This document shows positions 33,670 to 42,458 of a stretch of DNA of 64,000 nucleotides, one piece after another; the first letter of the stretch is position 1; every line of letters begins with the position of its first letter. Where the stretch lies: positions 1 through 64,000 of the forward strand of contig NZ_QNFY01000015.1 of the NCBI RefSeq assembly GCF_003290185.1. Direction: 5' to 3'. The DNA comes from Chryseobacterium lathyri (GTDB taxonomy: Bacteria > Bacteroidota > Bacteroidia > Flavobacteriales > Weeksellaceae). The notes under the pieces are model-generated. The model was not told the origin of the DNA and did not search any database. It was given only the letters and a program-made list of their open reading frames with translations. The position numbers and the translations under genes are program-made.

Positions 33670-34653
33670 TTATTTATTCAATGCTTTTTCTACTTCGTTT
33701 CCGCAAAGGTCTGTGATGGATATTCCGTAAATTTTTGCCTGTTGCGGAAGAATACTGGCAGGAGAGAATCCCGGATTAGTATTCATTTCAAGCATATAAG
33801 GAATACCATCCATAAGGATGAATTCACTTCTTGAAAAACCGCTCATGCCAAGGGAATTGTAAGCTCTTTTTGAAATTTCTTCCACTCTGATTCTTGTTGC
33901 ATCGTCAATTCTTGCCGGGGTAATTTCTTCTGAAGCTCCTTCGTATTTAGCTTCATAATCAAAGAATTCATTGGTCGGTACGATTTCAGTGATTCCTAAA
34001 ACGATGGTTTCGCCTTTGAAATCTATGACCCCTACAGAAACTTCCATTCCGTCCAGGAAGCTTTCAATAAGAATTTCATCATCCTCTTTGAACGCGATTT
34101 CCGTTGCAGCAATTAATTCTGACTTTTCCTTTACTTTTGAAATACCTAGAGATGAACCGGATTGGTTGGGCTTAACGAAAACCGGAAGGCCAAGACTTTC
34201 AATAATTTCGTCTGTATTGATGTCTTCTCCTTTTCTTAAATAAATGCTTTTGGCAGAAGGAATTCCATACTTTGATAAGACAGCCAATGTGTCTTTTTTA
34301 TTGAAGGTTAAAGCGCTTTGGTAGAAACCACAACCGGTATATTTCTGCCCGATAGCGTCCCAATAGGCCTGCAGGATTCCGTTTTCACCCGGAGTTCCGT
34401 GGATAATGTTGAAACAGGCATCGAATTTCAGTTTTTCATGATTATCTAAAGTCACTGAAAAATCTCCGCGGTTGATTTCATATTTTTGATCGTTTTCTCC
34501 TAAAAAATACCACTCATCTTTAAGAATGACTACTTTATATACATCATATAGATTTCTGTCCAGAGAATCGTAGATCAACTGACCGCTTTTTAAGGAAACC
34601 ACATATTCATCCGAATAGCCTCCCATGACAACGGCAACACTTTTTTTGCTCAT
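33670..34653 (-). CDS. ddl: D-alanine--D-alanine ligase
   Basis: An ATP-grasp ligase making D-Ala-D-Ala for peptidoglycan. About 327 residues from the ATG at 34653 (MSKKSVAVVMGGYSDEY). The frame runs up to 34689, but a -7 promoter element (34677-34684) lies within that extension, so the shorter start is preferred. Visible motifs: NIIHGTPGENG, PVFVKPNQSGSSLGIS (ATP-grasp lysine and loop), EILIESFLDGMEVSVGVI, and the C-terminal EMNTNPGFSPASILP metal and substrate region. ddl, the PASTA protein and rluD are neighbours. Confidence 0.95.
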   Translation of the reverse strand: MSKKSVAVVMGGYSDEYVVSLKSGQLIYDSLDRNLYDVYKVVILKDEWYFLGENDQKYEINRGDFSVTLDNHEKLKFDACFNIIHGTPGENGILQAYWDAIGQKYTGCGFYQSALTFNKKDTLAVLSKYGIPSAKSIYLRKGEDINTDEIIESLGLPVFVKPNQSGSSLGISKVKEKSELIAATEIAFKEDDEILIESFLDGMEVSVGVIDFKGETIVLGITEIVPTNEFFDYEAKYEGASEEITPARIDDATRIRVEEISKRAYNSLGMSGFSRSEFILMDGIPYMLEMNTNPGFSPASILPQQAKIYGISITDLCGNEVEKALNK

Positions 34654-34676
34654 AACCATTATAGTATCAATTAAGG

Positions 34677-34684
34677 CAAATTTA
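34677..34684 (-). promoter_or_regulatory. -7 promoter element TAAATTTG for ddl
   Basis: Perfect TAnnTTTG on the - strand with a TTG 16 bp further upstream (34701-34703). It decides between two possible ddl starts. Confidence 0.5.
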
Positions 34685-34773
34685 ATCATTTTATGTAATG
34701 CAATAAGGGAAATTCAGAAATTTTAAAATTGAAATGAATTGTGTTAAATAAAAGCACATTTAAAATTATTAGC

Positions 34774-34781
34774 TATATTTG
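34774..34781 (+). promoter_or_regulatory. -7 promoter element TATATTTG
   Basis: Perfect TAnnTTTG 26 bp before the PASTA protein ATG. Confidence 0.5.
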
Positions 34782-34807
34782 CCGTTATAATTAAAGTATT
34801 TTTAAGT

Positions 34808-35911
34808 ATGCTTAAATCACTTTTCAATTGGAAAGTTTTACTGAATTTAGCAGTAGCCATCGGTATTTTTGTGGGGTTAGTGTGGCTTACTTTCCGCTGG
34901 CTGGAATACCATACCAATCACGGTCAGGAAATTCCTGTGCCCAATGTTATTAATAAATCGGTTTATGATGCCGTAAAAATATTAGAGGATACCGGACTGG
35001 AATATGAAGTAGACAGTGCTGAATATAACCCTAAATATAAGCCTTTCCAGGTTTTGAAGATGCACCCTTTATCCAGTTCGCGTGTAAAACCGGGATCGCT
35101 GGTAAGAATTGTAGTTAATCCCAGAACATGGGCTCCTATTACGGTTCCGGATGTGATCAATAAATATTCAGGGCTGGCTTTTCAGAGACTGGATCAGGTT
35201 GGTCTTAAGATCGGCGATACCATCTATGAGCCGAGTATTCAGAAAGATGCTCTTTTAAGGGTATTATATAAAGGTAATGCAGTTAATCCCGGATCACGTC
35301 TTCCGAGATTCTCCGTGATTGATGTTGTAGTGGGTTCAGGACCTATGAGAAATATTTCTATTCCTAACGTGGTAGGGCTTTCGGTAAAAGAAGCAAGAGC
35401 TGTAATCGCCAGAAGCTTATTTGAGGTAGGTTTGGTAGAACATGAAGACGGAAGTAAAGATGAATCTGATATTATCTATTATCAGGATCCGGCCTCCGGA
35501 GATGTACGAGATCAGGGAATGCAGATTGATCTTTGGGCAAGTAAGAGAACACCTGCCGAGCTTAGGGCCAAAGTAGAACAGCTGAATTCTATCTACCGAA
35601 TGAAAGTAGATACATCACTGCCTCCGGTACATTATGATGAAGTTCCCAACTATCCGGAACCAAGTTATAATCCACCTGCAGCAGTACCTGTACCCAAAAA
35701 AGAAGTTCCTAAATCTGAACCTGCTAAAACAGAGCCGGCAAAGACGAGCAGTGCAGCAACTGGAGCCAAACCTGCCGGAACCGGAACAGAAAAACCTAAA
35801 TCCGCTGTAACAAACAGCCAGAGTTCAGGAAATAAGCCGGCAACAACGACAGGAAATGCAACACAGCAGCCGGTCCAAAAGCCAAAGGCTAAAAAAGTAG
35901 TGGTAGAATAA
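34808..35911 (+). CDS. Membrane-anchored PASTA-domain protein
   Basis: A 367-residue protein with an N-terminal membrane anchor (about 12-32, LNLAVAIGIFVGLVWLTFRWL) and three PASTA repeats: about 43-110 (IPVPNVINKSVYDAVKILED), 112-182 (ITVPDVINKYSGLAFQRLDQ) and 186-255 (ISIPNVVGLSVKEARAVIA). A disordered C-terminus follows, rich in Pro, Lys, Ala and Thr. There is no kinase or transpeptidase domain. PASTA domains bind peptidoglycan or beta-lactams in other proteins, and the divergent ddl gene fits a wall-related role. The protein should sit in the inner membrane facing the periplasm. Confidence 0.88.
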   Translation: MLKSLFNWKVLLNLAVAIGIFVGLVWLTFRWLEYHTNHGQEIPVPNVINKSVYDAVKILEDTGLEYEVDSAEYNPKYKPFQVLKMHPLSSSRVKPGSLVRIVVNPRTWAPITVPDVINKYSGLAFQRLDQVGLKIGDTIYEPSIQKDALLRVLYKGNAVNPGSRLPRFSVIDVVVGSGPMRNISIPNVVGLSVKEARAVIARSLFEVGLVEHEDGSKDESDIIYYQDPASGDVRDQGMQIDLWASKRTPAELRAKVEQLNSIYRMKVDTSLPPVHYDEVPNYPEPSYNPPAAVPVPKKEVPKSEPAKTEPAKTSSAATGAKPAGTGTEKPKSAVTNSQSSGNKPATTTGNATQQPVQKPKAKKVVVE

Positions 35912-35934
35912 TCACAGTTTATTATATAAAATAT

Positions 35935-35966
35935 AGGCTTCAACTGCAAAATGTTGAGGCCTTTTG
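35935..35966 (+). terminator. Intrinsic terminator after the PASTA gene
   Basis: AGGCTTCAAC pairs GTTGAGGCCT with one wobble, followed by TTTT. It is weaker than others in the window; some read-through into rluD is likely. Confidence 0.65.
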
Positions 35967-35983
35967 CGTAAAAAAATAAAATA

Positions 35984-37057
35984 ATGGCAGAAGATAACGA
36001 AGACTTTTTAGATGAAGAATTATTAGATTCCGACAGTTTGGAGAACATCGATATTGATGAGGAAAATAAAGGACTGTATGAGCATCTTAATATCAAAGTC
36101 GATAAAAACCAGGAGCCGTTAAGAATTGATAAGTTCTTATTAATATACAGACAAAACTCTTCACGGAATAAAATTTCACAGACCTGCAGAGCCGGAAATG
36201 TGGTTGTAAACGGTGCTCCGGTAAAACAGAATTACCGTGTAAAACCCGGTGACCAGATCTCGGTGCTTCTTGCCCATCCGCCGAGGGAAAATGTGATTAT
36301 TCCTCAGGATATCCCTGTGAATATCATTTATGAAGATGATGATCTGGTAGTGGTAGACAAAGAACCGGGGATGGTTGTGCATCCAGGCCATGGAAACTGG
36401 GACAAAACATTGGTGAATGCATTGGCCTTCCATTTTGAAAAGAGCGGTGAGAAATCTGACCTGGACAGGGTAGGACTTGTTCATAGGATTGATAAAGATA
36501 CCTCAGGCCTTTTGGTGATTGCAAAAAACGAATATGCATTGAGCTTTTTAGCCAAACAGTTTTTTAACAGAACTACAAAAAGATTATACTGGGCTTTCGT
36601 ATGGGGGAATCCTCAGGAAGATGAAGGGACCATAAGAGGGCATATCGGGAGGCATCCCAAGAACCGGATGCAGATGTCCGTTTACGAGGACGGAAGCCAC
36701 GGAAAGCACGCGGTGACGCATTATAAGGTTTTAGAACGGTTTAAATATATGACCTGGGTAGAATGTAAACTTGAAACAGGAAGAACACACCAAATCCGTG
36801 CTCATTTCAAACATGTCGGCCATACTTTGTTTAATGACGAAAGATATGAAGGTCATACGCCTTTAAGAGGAGTGAATCTACCTAAGTATAAGCAGTTTAT
36901 AAAAAATGTTTTTGAAATTCTGCCAAGACATGCACTCCATGCCCATACTTTAGGGTTTATACATCCAACTACTAAAAAGGAATTATATTTTGAGAGCCCA
37001 ATGCCCAAAGATATGGCGGATGCTGTAAAAAAATGGAGAAATTATTTAGAAAACTAA
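35984..37057 (+). CDS. rluD: RluA-family pseudouridine synthase
   Basis: 357 residues. An acidic N-terminal extension (about 1-35, EDNEDFLDEELLDSD) is followed by an S4 RNA-binding domain (about 42-100) and the RluA catalytic domain. The catalytic Asp is D170 in HRIDKDTSGL. GRTHQIRAHF near 265 is the other family landmark. The S4-RluA layout matches RluD, which modifies helix 69 of 23S rRNA, but RluC-type specificity cannot be excluded by reading. Confidence 0.88.
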   Translation: MAEDNEDFLDEELLDSDSLENIDIDEENKGLYEHLNIKVDKNQEPLRIDKFLLIYRQNSSRNKISQTCRAGNVVVNGAPVKQNYRVKPGDQISVLLAHPPRENVIIPQDIPVNIIYEDDDLVVVDKEPGMVVHPGHGNWDKTLVNALAFHFEKSGEKSDLDRVGLVHRIDKDTSGLLVIAKNEYALSFLAKQFFNRTTKRLYWAFVWGNPQEDEGTIRGHIGRHPKNRMQMSVYEDGSHGKHAVTHYKVLERFKYMTWVECKLETGRTHQIRAHFKHVGHTLFNDERYEGHTPLRGVNLPKYKQFIKNVFEILPRHALHAHTLGFIHPTTKKELYFESPMPKDMADAVKKWRNYLEN

Positions 37058-37077
37058 AAATATATTGAGAATTTTTT

Positions 37078-37085
37078 TATATTTG
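37078..37085 (+). promoter_or_regulatory. -7 promoter element TATATTTG
   Basis: Perfect TAnnTTTG 23 bp before the ATG of the PorP/SprF gene. Confidence 0.45.
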
Positions 37086-37108
37086 TTGAATTGAAATCAA
37101 GATTTGTT

Positions 37109-38059
37109 ATGAGAAAACTATATGCTATCGTATGTTTAGCTCTTTTGTCAAATGCATACAAAGCACAAGAATCACTACCATACTATCAGCAATATCTTTT
37201 GGATGGTGAATTCCTGTTCAACCCAGCTCAGTACGGAAAGACCGATTACGTACAGCTTAATGCTAATTACCACAAACAATTTGACAAGTTCAGCGATTCT
37301 CCAAATACGCAGTCTATAGGAATCAACGGGAACATTTTCGACAGAGTGGGAGCAGGGCTCTCTATTTTCAGAGACAGCAATGGCCCTATTTCTGCAGGCG
37401 GTATTACAGCGGGAGCTTCATACTTTATTCCACTAAGTAGTGAGGGAGACAGAAAAGACCAGTTCTCTTTCGGTACCAGTGTTTCATTTTATAATATGAA
37501 CTTCGACTATACTTCAGTGAACGTTGAAGATGGTTACGATCCATTGTTGATTGGAAAAGAAGGGAATATTTTTATGGCTTACGCCAACTTTGGTGCAGCT
37601 GCTACCTATAGAAATATCTTTGCAGGAGTATCTGTAAACGATATTGCACTAAGCAATGACAAGGCTATAGTAAACGGAATTGAGCCTTCACCAATTAAAT
37701 TTTTCTTAAACTTAGGATATGACTGGCATTTTGCTGACAATATCTTCGTAACGCCATCAGCGTTGATTAACCTGAATACCAATTCAACAAGAATGATCGA
37801 CTACAACTTAATGGCAACTTTCTTCAATGATATCAACTCATTCTCTGCCGGTGTAAGTTACAGAACGGTACAGAACCGATTTGACAGCCAACAGTTACAG
37901 GTTGCACCAGTTGTTAAAGTGAGAATTAATAAATTAATGATCGGAGCAACTTATAACATCGGAATGTCTGATATCCAGACGTATGGTGGAAACAGCTTTA
38001 TGTTGAGCTTAGGTTATAACTTTGATAACTTTATTAATCATAGAGGATATAGATATTAA
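37109..38059 (+). CDS. PorP/SprF-family type IX secretion outer-membrane protein
   Basis: About 316 residues from the ATG at 37109. A signal peptide (MRKLYAIVCLALLSNAYKAQ) is followed by the family start LPYYQQYLLDGEFLFNPAQYG. The rest alternates like a 12-14-strand barrel (GAGLSIFRD, ISAGGITAGASYFIPL). SprF-like proteins are outer-membrane partners of large surface adhesins such as SprB, and PorP is a T9SS component. No adhesin gene is adjacent, so it may be a stand-alone paralogue. An upstream TTG at 37091 is unlikely to be the start. Confidence 0.85.
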   Translation: MRKLYAIVCLALLSNAYKAQESLPYYQQYLLDGEFLFNPAQYGKTDYVQLNANYHKQFDKFSDSPNTQSIGINGNIFDRVGAGLSIFRDSNGPISAGGITAGASYFIPLSSEGDRKDQFSFGTSVSFYNMNFDYTSVNVEDGYDPLLIGKEGNIFMAYANFGAAATYRNIFAGVSVNDIALSNDKAIVNGIEPSPIKFFLNLGYDWHFADNIFVTPSALINLNTNSTRMIDYNLMATFFNDINSFSAGVSYRTVQNRFDSQQLQVAPVVKVRINKLMIGATYNIGMSDIQTYGGNSFMLSLGYNFDNFINHRGYRY

Positions 38060-38075
38060 TTTGATTTAATTTAAA

Positions 38076-38083
38076 TAAATTTG
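38076..38083 (+). promoter_or_regulatory. -7 promoter element TAAATTTG for hemW
   Basis: Perfect TAnnTTTG immediately before the terminator hairpin and 27 bp before the hemW ATG. Confidence 0.45.
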
Positions 38084-38084
38084 A

Positions 38085-38109
38085 GCTCTGAAATTTTCAG
38101 GGCTTTTTT
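38085..38109 (+). terminator. Intrinsic terminator abutting the hemW start codon
   Basis: GCTCTGAA pairs TTCAGGGC (one wobble) around an ATT loop, followed by six T residues and then directly by the hemW ATG. Confidence 0.75.
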
Positions 38110-39234
38110 ATGATATATATTCACATTCCATTCTGCAAGCAGAAATGCAGCTACTGCAACTTTCACTTTTCTACCTCTTTGAATTTTAAAGATGAGATGA
38201 TCCGTGCTATGAAGACCGAAATCCGGCTTAGAAAAGATGAACTGCAGAATAAAAATCTGAAATCTCTGTATTTTGGAGGTGGAACACCATCCATTCTTTC
38301 AGCAGATGAAATCAATTCTTTAATCGATGAAGTCCTGAAATACTTCAGTTTTGATACTGATATTGAAGTCACCCTGGAAGCCAACCCCGACGATCTGGAT
38401 AAAAACTTTTTAAAACAACTGGCTCAATCTCCGGTCAACAGGCTTTCCATCGGTACCCAAAGTTTTTTTGAGGAAGATCTTAAACTCATGAACCGTGCCC
38501 ATAATGCTTCTGAAGCAGAGAGTTCAATCAAAAGAGCACAGGATTTTGGGTTCGAAAACTTAAGTATAGACCTTATTTATGGCTCTCCAACCTCGAATCT
38601 GGAGATCTGGAAGGAGAATTTAAACAAAACCATAGCCCTTGAAGTTCCGCATATTTCATCTTATGCATTGACAGTTGAGCCCAAAACAGCTTTAGAAAAC
38701 TGGATTTCAAAAGGAAAAGTTGCCAGTCCTAGAGAAGAAGAACAGAATAAGGAGTTCTATTATATGTCAGATTTCTTAAAAGGCAACGGATTTGAGCATT
38801 ATGAAGTCTCCAATTTTGCAAAACCTGGCTTTTATTCAAGGCATAATTCTGCATATTGGAAGTACAAAGAGTATCTTGGAATCGGTCCTTCCGCACATTC
38901 GTACAACGGATTTGATGTCAGAAGCTGGAACGTGGCCAACAATCAGCAGTATATTAAAAAGCTTCATGCCGGAATTCTGGGCAAAGAAGAAGAGATTCTC
39001 TCACAATATGATCAATTCAATGAAATGATTATGATTGGCTTGAGGACAATCTGGGGAGTAGATCTTGAAAGCCTGAAAAGTAAATTCAGTGATCAAATTC
39101 TTGAACATTTCCAATACGAGGTAAAATCTAAAATAGAAGAAGGTATTTTAATCCAGGAGAACAATCATCTGAAAATACCGGAAAAGCATTGGTTTATGGC
39201 GGATGGAATTGCTTCAGATTTATTTTTGGTGTAA
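38110..39234 (+). CDS. hemW: HemW-like radical SAM heme chaperone
   Basis: A 374-residue radical SAM protein of the HemW/HemN-like family. The iron-sulfur motif is C9-KQK-C13-SY-C16, with F after the last Cys as in HemW. FGGGTPSIL binds SAM, and EANPDDL, SIGTQSF, DLIYGSP and HYEVSNFAKPG are typical. It lacks the N-terminal extension and extra Cys of true oxygen-independent coproporphyrinogen oxidase HemN, so a heme chaperone role is favoured. There is no room for a Shine-Dalgarno other than the terminator T tract. Confidence 0.9.
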   Translation: MIYIHIPFCKQKCSYCNFHFSTSLNFKDEMIRAMKTEIRLRKDELQNKNLKSLYFGGGTPSILSADEINSLIDEVLKYFSFDTDIEVTLEANPDDLDKNFLKQLAQSPVNRLSIGTQSFFEEDLKLMNRAHNASEAESSIKRAQDFGFENLSIDLIYGSPTSNLEIWKENLNKTIALEVPHISSYALTVEPKTALENWISKGKVASPREEEQNKEFYYMSDFLKGNGFEHYEVSNFAKPGFYSRHNSAYWKYKEYLGIGPSAHSYNGFDVRSWNVANNQQYIKKLHAGILGKEEEILSQYDQFNEMIMIGLRTIWGVDLESLKSKFSDQILEHFQYEVKSKIEEGILIQENNHLKIPEKHWFMADGIASDLFLV

Positions 39235-39254
39235 CGTTTATTAATGTATATTTG
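39225..39254 (+). promoter_or_regulatory. Promoter TTTG-N18-TATATTTG
   Basis: TTTG (39225-39228), 18-bp spacer, TATATTTG (39247-39254), 30 bp before the next ATG. The -33 box overlaps the end of hemW. Confidence 0.6.
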
Positions 39255-39284
39255 AGATTATACTTTAAATAAAAACCATGAACT

Positions 39285-40874
39285 ATGAGAAAAAACTTAC
39301 TCCTATTTTTTCTTTTTTTAAGCGCTTTACATTTCTCTCAAAAACCAATCTTTACAAAAGCAAAAGTTAATGCTGTAAATGTTTACAGAACTTCTGCTGA
39401 ACTCCATAATTCTGTGAGTGTTTCACTTCCTGCAGGAACTTCTGAGGTTGTTGTGACCAATATTTCGGACGAAATTGTGGAGAAATCTATACAGGTTAAT
39501 ACCAACAATAAAGATGTCTCAATTCTTTCTGCGCAATACAGAGACAGCTACAACTCGAATTATTTTGAAAATAATAATCCTAACGGAAAAAGAATTAAAG
39601 ACAGCATCGCTATTTTAGAAAATCTCAGTACAAAAATCAATATCGAGCGGCAGACGAATGAAAAAACATTGGAACTTTTAGACAAGAATCAAGGACTTTT
39701 AGTTGGCAGTAATACTTCCAGTGTGGCCCAGCTGATGCAGCTGACAGAATATTATAAGACGAAAAGAAATGAAATAAGTGTAGCACAACTTGATATTAAT
39801 AAAAAATATACACAAACTGTTCAGAAACTTGAAGCTTTAAAAAATCGTTTGAAAGCTAATACAGAAGCTGAGGAAACTTTTTCTGATGGCGTTCTTGTTC
39901 TGAGAATTGCAAGCAATGGGGGAGGAAATGCAAAAATGGATCTGGGATATCTGGCAGAAAACGTTTCCTGGGAACCATTTTATGAAGTGAAGGGCAATAA
40001 GCTTACTGAACCTTTGGATATCACTTTTAAAGCAAAAGTAAGACAGGATACAGGGCTTGACTGGAAAGGAGTGAAGCTTTCGCTGATCAATTCAAGATCT
40101 TCAAGAAATAACGAAGCTCCAGTTATGAATCCTTGGTTTTTGAATTCTTATAAGAATGAAGAAAGGACAAACATTGGCTATTCTGGTAAAAGAGATACTA
40201 TGCGCACGATGGAGATTGAAGAAGTTGTAATGACAGGTTATGGAATTAAAATTAATGAAAATCAATTGAATGTAAGTTTTGATACAGATATTCCTTATGA
40301 TATTCTGTCAAATGATGAAGATCATTTTATTAATCTGAAACAAATAAAGCTTCCGGCTGAATACAAATATTACACTGTTCCAAAATACAATACCACTGCC
40401 TATTTGGTTGCAGATATTAAAGATTTTAATAAATATAATCTGATTTCAGGGGCTGCCAGCGTGATCTTTGAAAATATGTATGTAGGCGAAACAAGGATCA
40501 ATCCCAACCAGACGAATGATAAAATGAGCATTACTCTTGGTGATGACAAAAAGATTAGCATCCGCAAAGAAGTGGTAAATGATAAGGCAAGTGAAAAATT
40601 ATTTTCTTCCTATCAGGAAAAAACCATTACTTACGATCTGGTTGTCCGGAATAACAAAAAAGAAGCAATTAATATCGAGATACGGGATCAGATTCCTTTG
40701 AGTAAGGATGAAGCTGTAAAAATTGAGCTTCTTCAAAGTGATAATGCTGAACTCGATAAAGAAAAAGGATTCTTACTGTGGAACGTTAAAATCTCCTCAT
40801 CAGAAACCAAAAAATTCAGGGTAAGCTATAAAGTAAGATATCCAAAAGATTTTTCAATAAGTAATCTTAATTAA
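39285..40874 (+). CDS. DUF4139 (MuiA-like) secreted protein
   Basis: 529 residues with a signal peptide (MRKNLLLFFLFLSALHFSQ). A DUF4140 N-terminal domain (AKVNAVNVYRTSAELHNSVSVSLPAG), a coiled-coil middle (about 105-205) and a DUF4139 C-terminal domain (LAENVSWEPFYEVKG, KVRQDTGLDWKGVKLSLINS) are recognisable. The closest named relative is the mucoidy-inhibitor MuiA group; the function is not known. An inserted segment around 308-320 reads IEEVVMTGYGIK, strikingly like the EEVVVTGYG motif of SusC-type TonB-dependent receptors, which is unexpected here. Confidence 0.82.
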   Translation: MRKNLLLFFLFLSALHFSQKPIFTKAKVNAVNVYRTSAELHNSVSVSLPAGTSEVVVTNISDEIVEKSIQVNTNNKDVSILSAQYRDSYNSNYFENNNPNGKRIKDSIAILENLSTKINIERQTNEKTLELLDKNQGLLVGSNTSSVAQLMQLTEYYKTKRNEISVAQLDINKKYTQTVQKLEALKNRLKANTEAEETFSDGVLVLRIASNGGGNAKMDLGYLAENVSWEPFYEVKGNKLTEPLDITFKAKVRQDTGLDWKGVKLSLINSRSSRNNEAPVMNPWFLNSYKNEERTNIGYSGKRDTMRTMEIEEVVMTGYGIKINENQLNVSFDTDIPYDILSNDEDHFINLKQIKLPAEYKYYTVPKYNTTAYLVADIKDFNKYNLISGAASVIFENMYVGETRINPNQTNDKMSITLGDDKKISIRKEVVNDKASEKLFSSYQEKTITYDLVVRNNKKEAINIEIRDQIPLSKDEAVKIELLQSDNAELDKEKGFLLWNVKISSSETKKFRVSYKVRYPKDFSISNLN

Positions 40875-40890
40875 ATATCCGATTATTCAC

Positions 40891-40898
40891 TATTTTTG
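40891..40898 (+). promoter_or_regulatory. -7 promoter element TATTTTTG for murI
   Basis: Perfect TAnnTTTG. It overlaps an upstream in-frame TTG (40896), which excludes that codon as start and points to the TTG at 40917. Confidence 0.5.
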
Positions 40899-40916
40899 TA
40901 TAAAATTTCAGTTCAC

Positions 40917-41747
40917 TTGAAAACTAAAAAGCAAGATTATTCACATCTTTCACCAAGCCAGCCTATCGGTATTTTCGATAGTGGGGTGGGAGGACTTACC
41001 GTAGCTAAAGAGATCAAAAGACTTCTTCCCCACGAAGATCTGATCTATTTTGGAGACACCAAACACCTTCCGTACGGTGAAAAGTCGAAGGATGCGATTA
41101 TAGAATATTCTACCAAGATCACCAATTTTCTGCTTCAGCAGAACTGTAAAGCCATTGTCATTGCTTGTAATACGGCTACAGCCAATGCTTTAAACGAAGT
41201 GATGCAATCTGTGAATGGAAAAGTTCCCGTCATAGACGTTATTAATCCTGTTGCTGAAAAAGTAGCGTATGAGATCCACAATAATGTTGGAGTCATTGCT
41301 ACAAAAGCAACCGTCAATTCCGGATTGTATAAGAAAAGCATCAGGAAACAGAATAAATGGATCAAAGTTGATGAGCTGGCGACTCCGTTATTGGTTCCTG
41401 CTATTGAAGAAGGATTCAAAAACCATCCGATTACGCATGCCATCATTTATAATTATTTAAGCAATAACAAGCTCAAGAATATTGAAACCCTTATTCTGGG
41501 GTGCACTCATTATCCTTTGCTGATCGATGAGATTAAGCAGTATTACGGAAACAGGGTCCGCGTGATCGATTCACCCAATATTGTTGCCAATCACCTTAAG
41601 ATCATCCTGGATAAATACCATCTTCTGAATGACAATAATCCAAAACCGAATTATCATTTTTATCTTTCGGACCTGACGAAGAACTTTGAAAAAATCTCTA
41701 AGAAATTCTTTGGAAAGACGATAGATCTGGAATTGAAAGTACTATAA
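40917..41747 (+). CDS. murI: Glutamate racemase, TTG start
   Basis: About 276 residues. Makes D-glutamate for peptidoglycan. The two catalytic cysteines are in VIACNTATAN and LILGCTHYPLL; IGIFDSGVGGLTV is the first strand and loop. There is no ATG in frame near the start. TTG at 40917 gives LKTKKQDYSHLSPSQPIG, translated with Met, which fits the family's N-terminal length and lies about 18 bp after a promoter element. The protein is otherwise complete. It ends in a strong bidirectional terminator. Confidence 0.92.
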   Translation: MKTKKQDYSHLSPSQPIGIFDSGVGGLTVAKEIKRLLPHEDLIYFGDTKHLPYGEKSKDAIIEYSTKITNFLLQQNCKAIVIACNTATANALNEVMQSVNGKVPVIDVINPVAEKVAYEIHNNVGVIATKATVNSGLYKKSIRKQNKWIKVDELATPLLVPAIEEGFKNHPITHAIIYNYLSNNKLKNIETLILGCTHYPLLIDEIKQYYGNRVRVIDSPNIVANHLKIILDKYHLLNDNNPKPNYHFYLSDLTKNFEKISKKFFGKTIDLELKVL

Positions 41748-41750
41748 TAC

Positions 41751-41781
41751 AAAAAGCTGTTTCACCCGAAACAGCTTTTAT
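41751..41781. terminator. Bidirectional terminator between murI and the nitroreductase gene
   Basis: AAAGCTGTTTC pairs GAAACAGCTTT around ACCC, with an A run on one side and a T run on the other. Confidence 0.88.
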
Positions 41782-41802
41782 TTTATGAAAGCTTTTGAAA
41801 AG

Positions 41803-42402
41803 TTATGGCTCTAAAATAACCATTTCACTCTTCAGCCTTCTTTTAGGAGTCGTTTCAGGATGATTGCTGTCGTTTTCATCTCTTTTCCCGATGGCTACTG
41901 CAAAAAGTGTTTCATAAGAATCATTTTTAAGGATTTCGTCATATTTTTCAGTTTCAATACCTTCCATCGGAGTGGAATCTATTCCCATAGCAGCGCAAGC
42001 AGAAAGAAGAACACCCAGTGAAAGATACACCTGATGCCCCATCCATGCCCGGATGGAAGCCTCGCCGTGTGGTTTTACCATAGTTCTGTAGTAATTAACG
42101 GAACCTTCAGGAAGATTTTCTTCGATCTGTTTTTCAAAGTCTTCGGGATTCTTTATCACCTGGAATACAATAATATGGCTGCTGTCTAATACTTTTCCCT
42201 TATTGAAATATGATGCTTCTGCCAGCTGTTCCCTGAGTTCAGACTTATTAATGAAAATAAAATTCCATGGCTGGCTGTTGATTGAAGAAGGGCTTAGATT
42301 AAGGATCTCTTTCAATTCTGCAATCTGTTCTGCACTGATTTTTTCCTGTGGGTTATACTTTTTTACCGTATACCTTTTTTTCATTTGTTCTAAAAAGTTC
42401 AT
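41803..42402 (-). CDS. Nitroreductase-family protein (NfsB-like)
   Basis: A 199-residue FMN-dependent oxidoreductase. RYTVKKYNP and LNLSPSSINSQPWNFIFI form the FMN phosphate-binding start, and VYLSLGVLLSACAAMGIDSTPMEG the dimer and cofactor region. Such enzymes reduce nitroaromatics and quinones with NAD(P)H. It is transcribed away from an HxlR-type regulator with an 85-bp gap holding promoters for both genes and an inverted repeat, so HxlR control is likely. Confidence 0.9.
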   Translation of the reverse strand: MNFLEQMKKRYTVKKYNPQEKISAEQIAELKEILNLSPSSINSQPWNFIFINKSELREQLAEASYFNKGKVLDSSHIIVFQVIKNPEDFEKQIEENLPEGSVNYYRTMVKPHGEASIRAWMGHQVYLSLGVLLSACAAMGIDSTPMEGIETEKYDEILKNDSYETLFAVAIGKRDENDSNHPETTPKRRLKSEMVILEP

Positions 42403-42430
42403 AATTTATATACTATCAATTTTATAGTTA

Positions 42431-42438
42431 CAAAAGTA
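42431..42438 (-). promoter_or_regulatory. -7 promoter element TACTTTTG for the nitroreductase gene
   Basis: Perfect TAnnTTTG on the - strand, 28 bp upstream of the ATG. Confidence 0.5.
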
Positions 42439-42450
42439 ATTTAAGTTTAA

Positions 42451-42458
42451 TATCTTTG
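42451..42458 (+). promoter_or_regulatory. -7 promoter element TATCTTTG for the HxlR gene
   Basis: Perfect TAnnTTTG 29 bp before the ATG. Confidence 0.5.
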
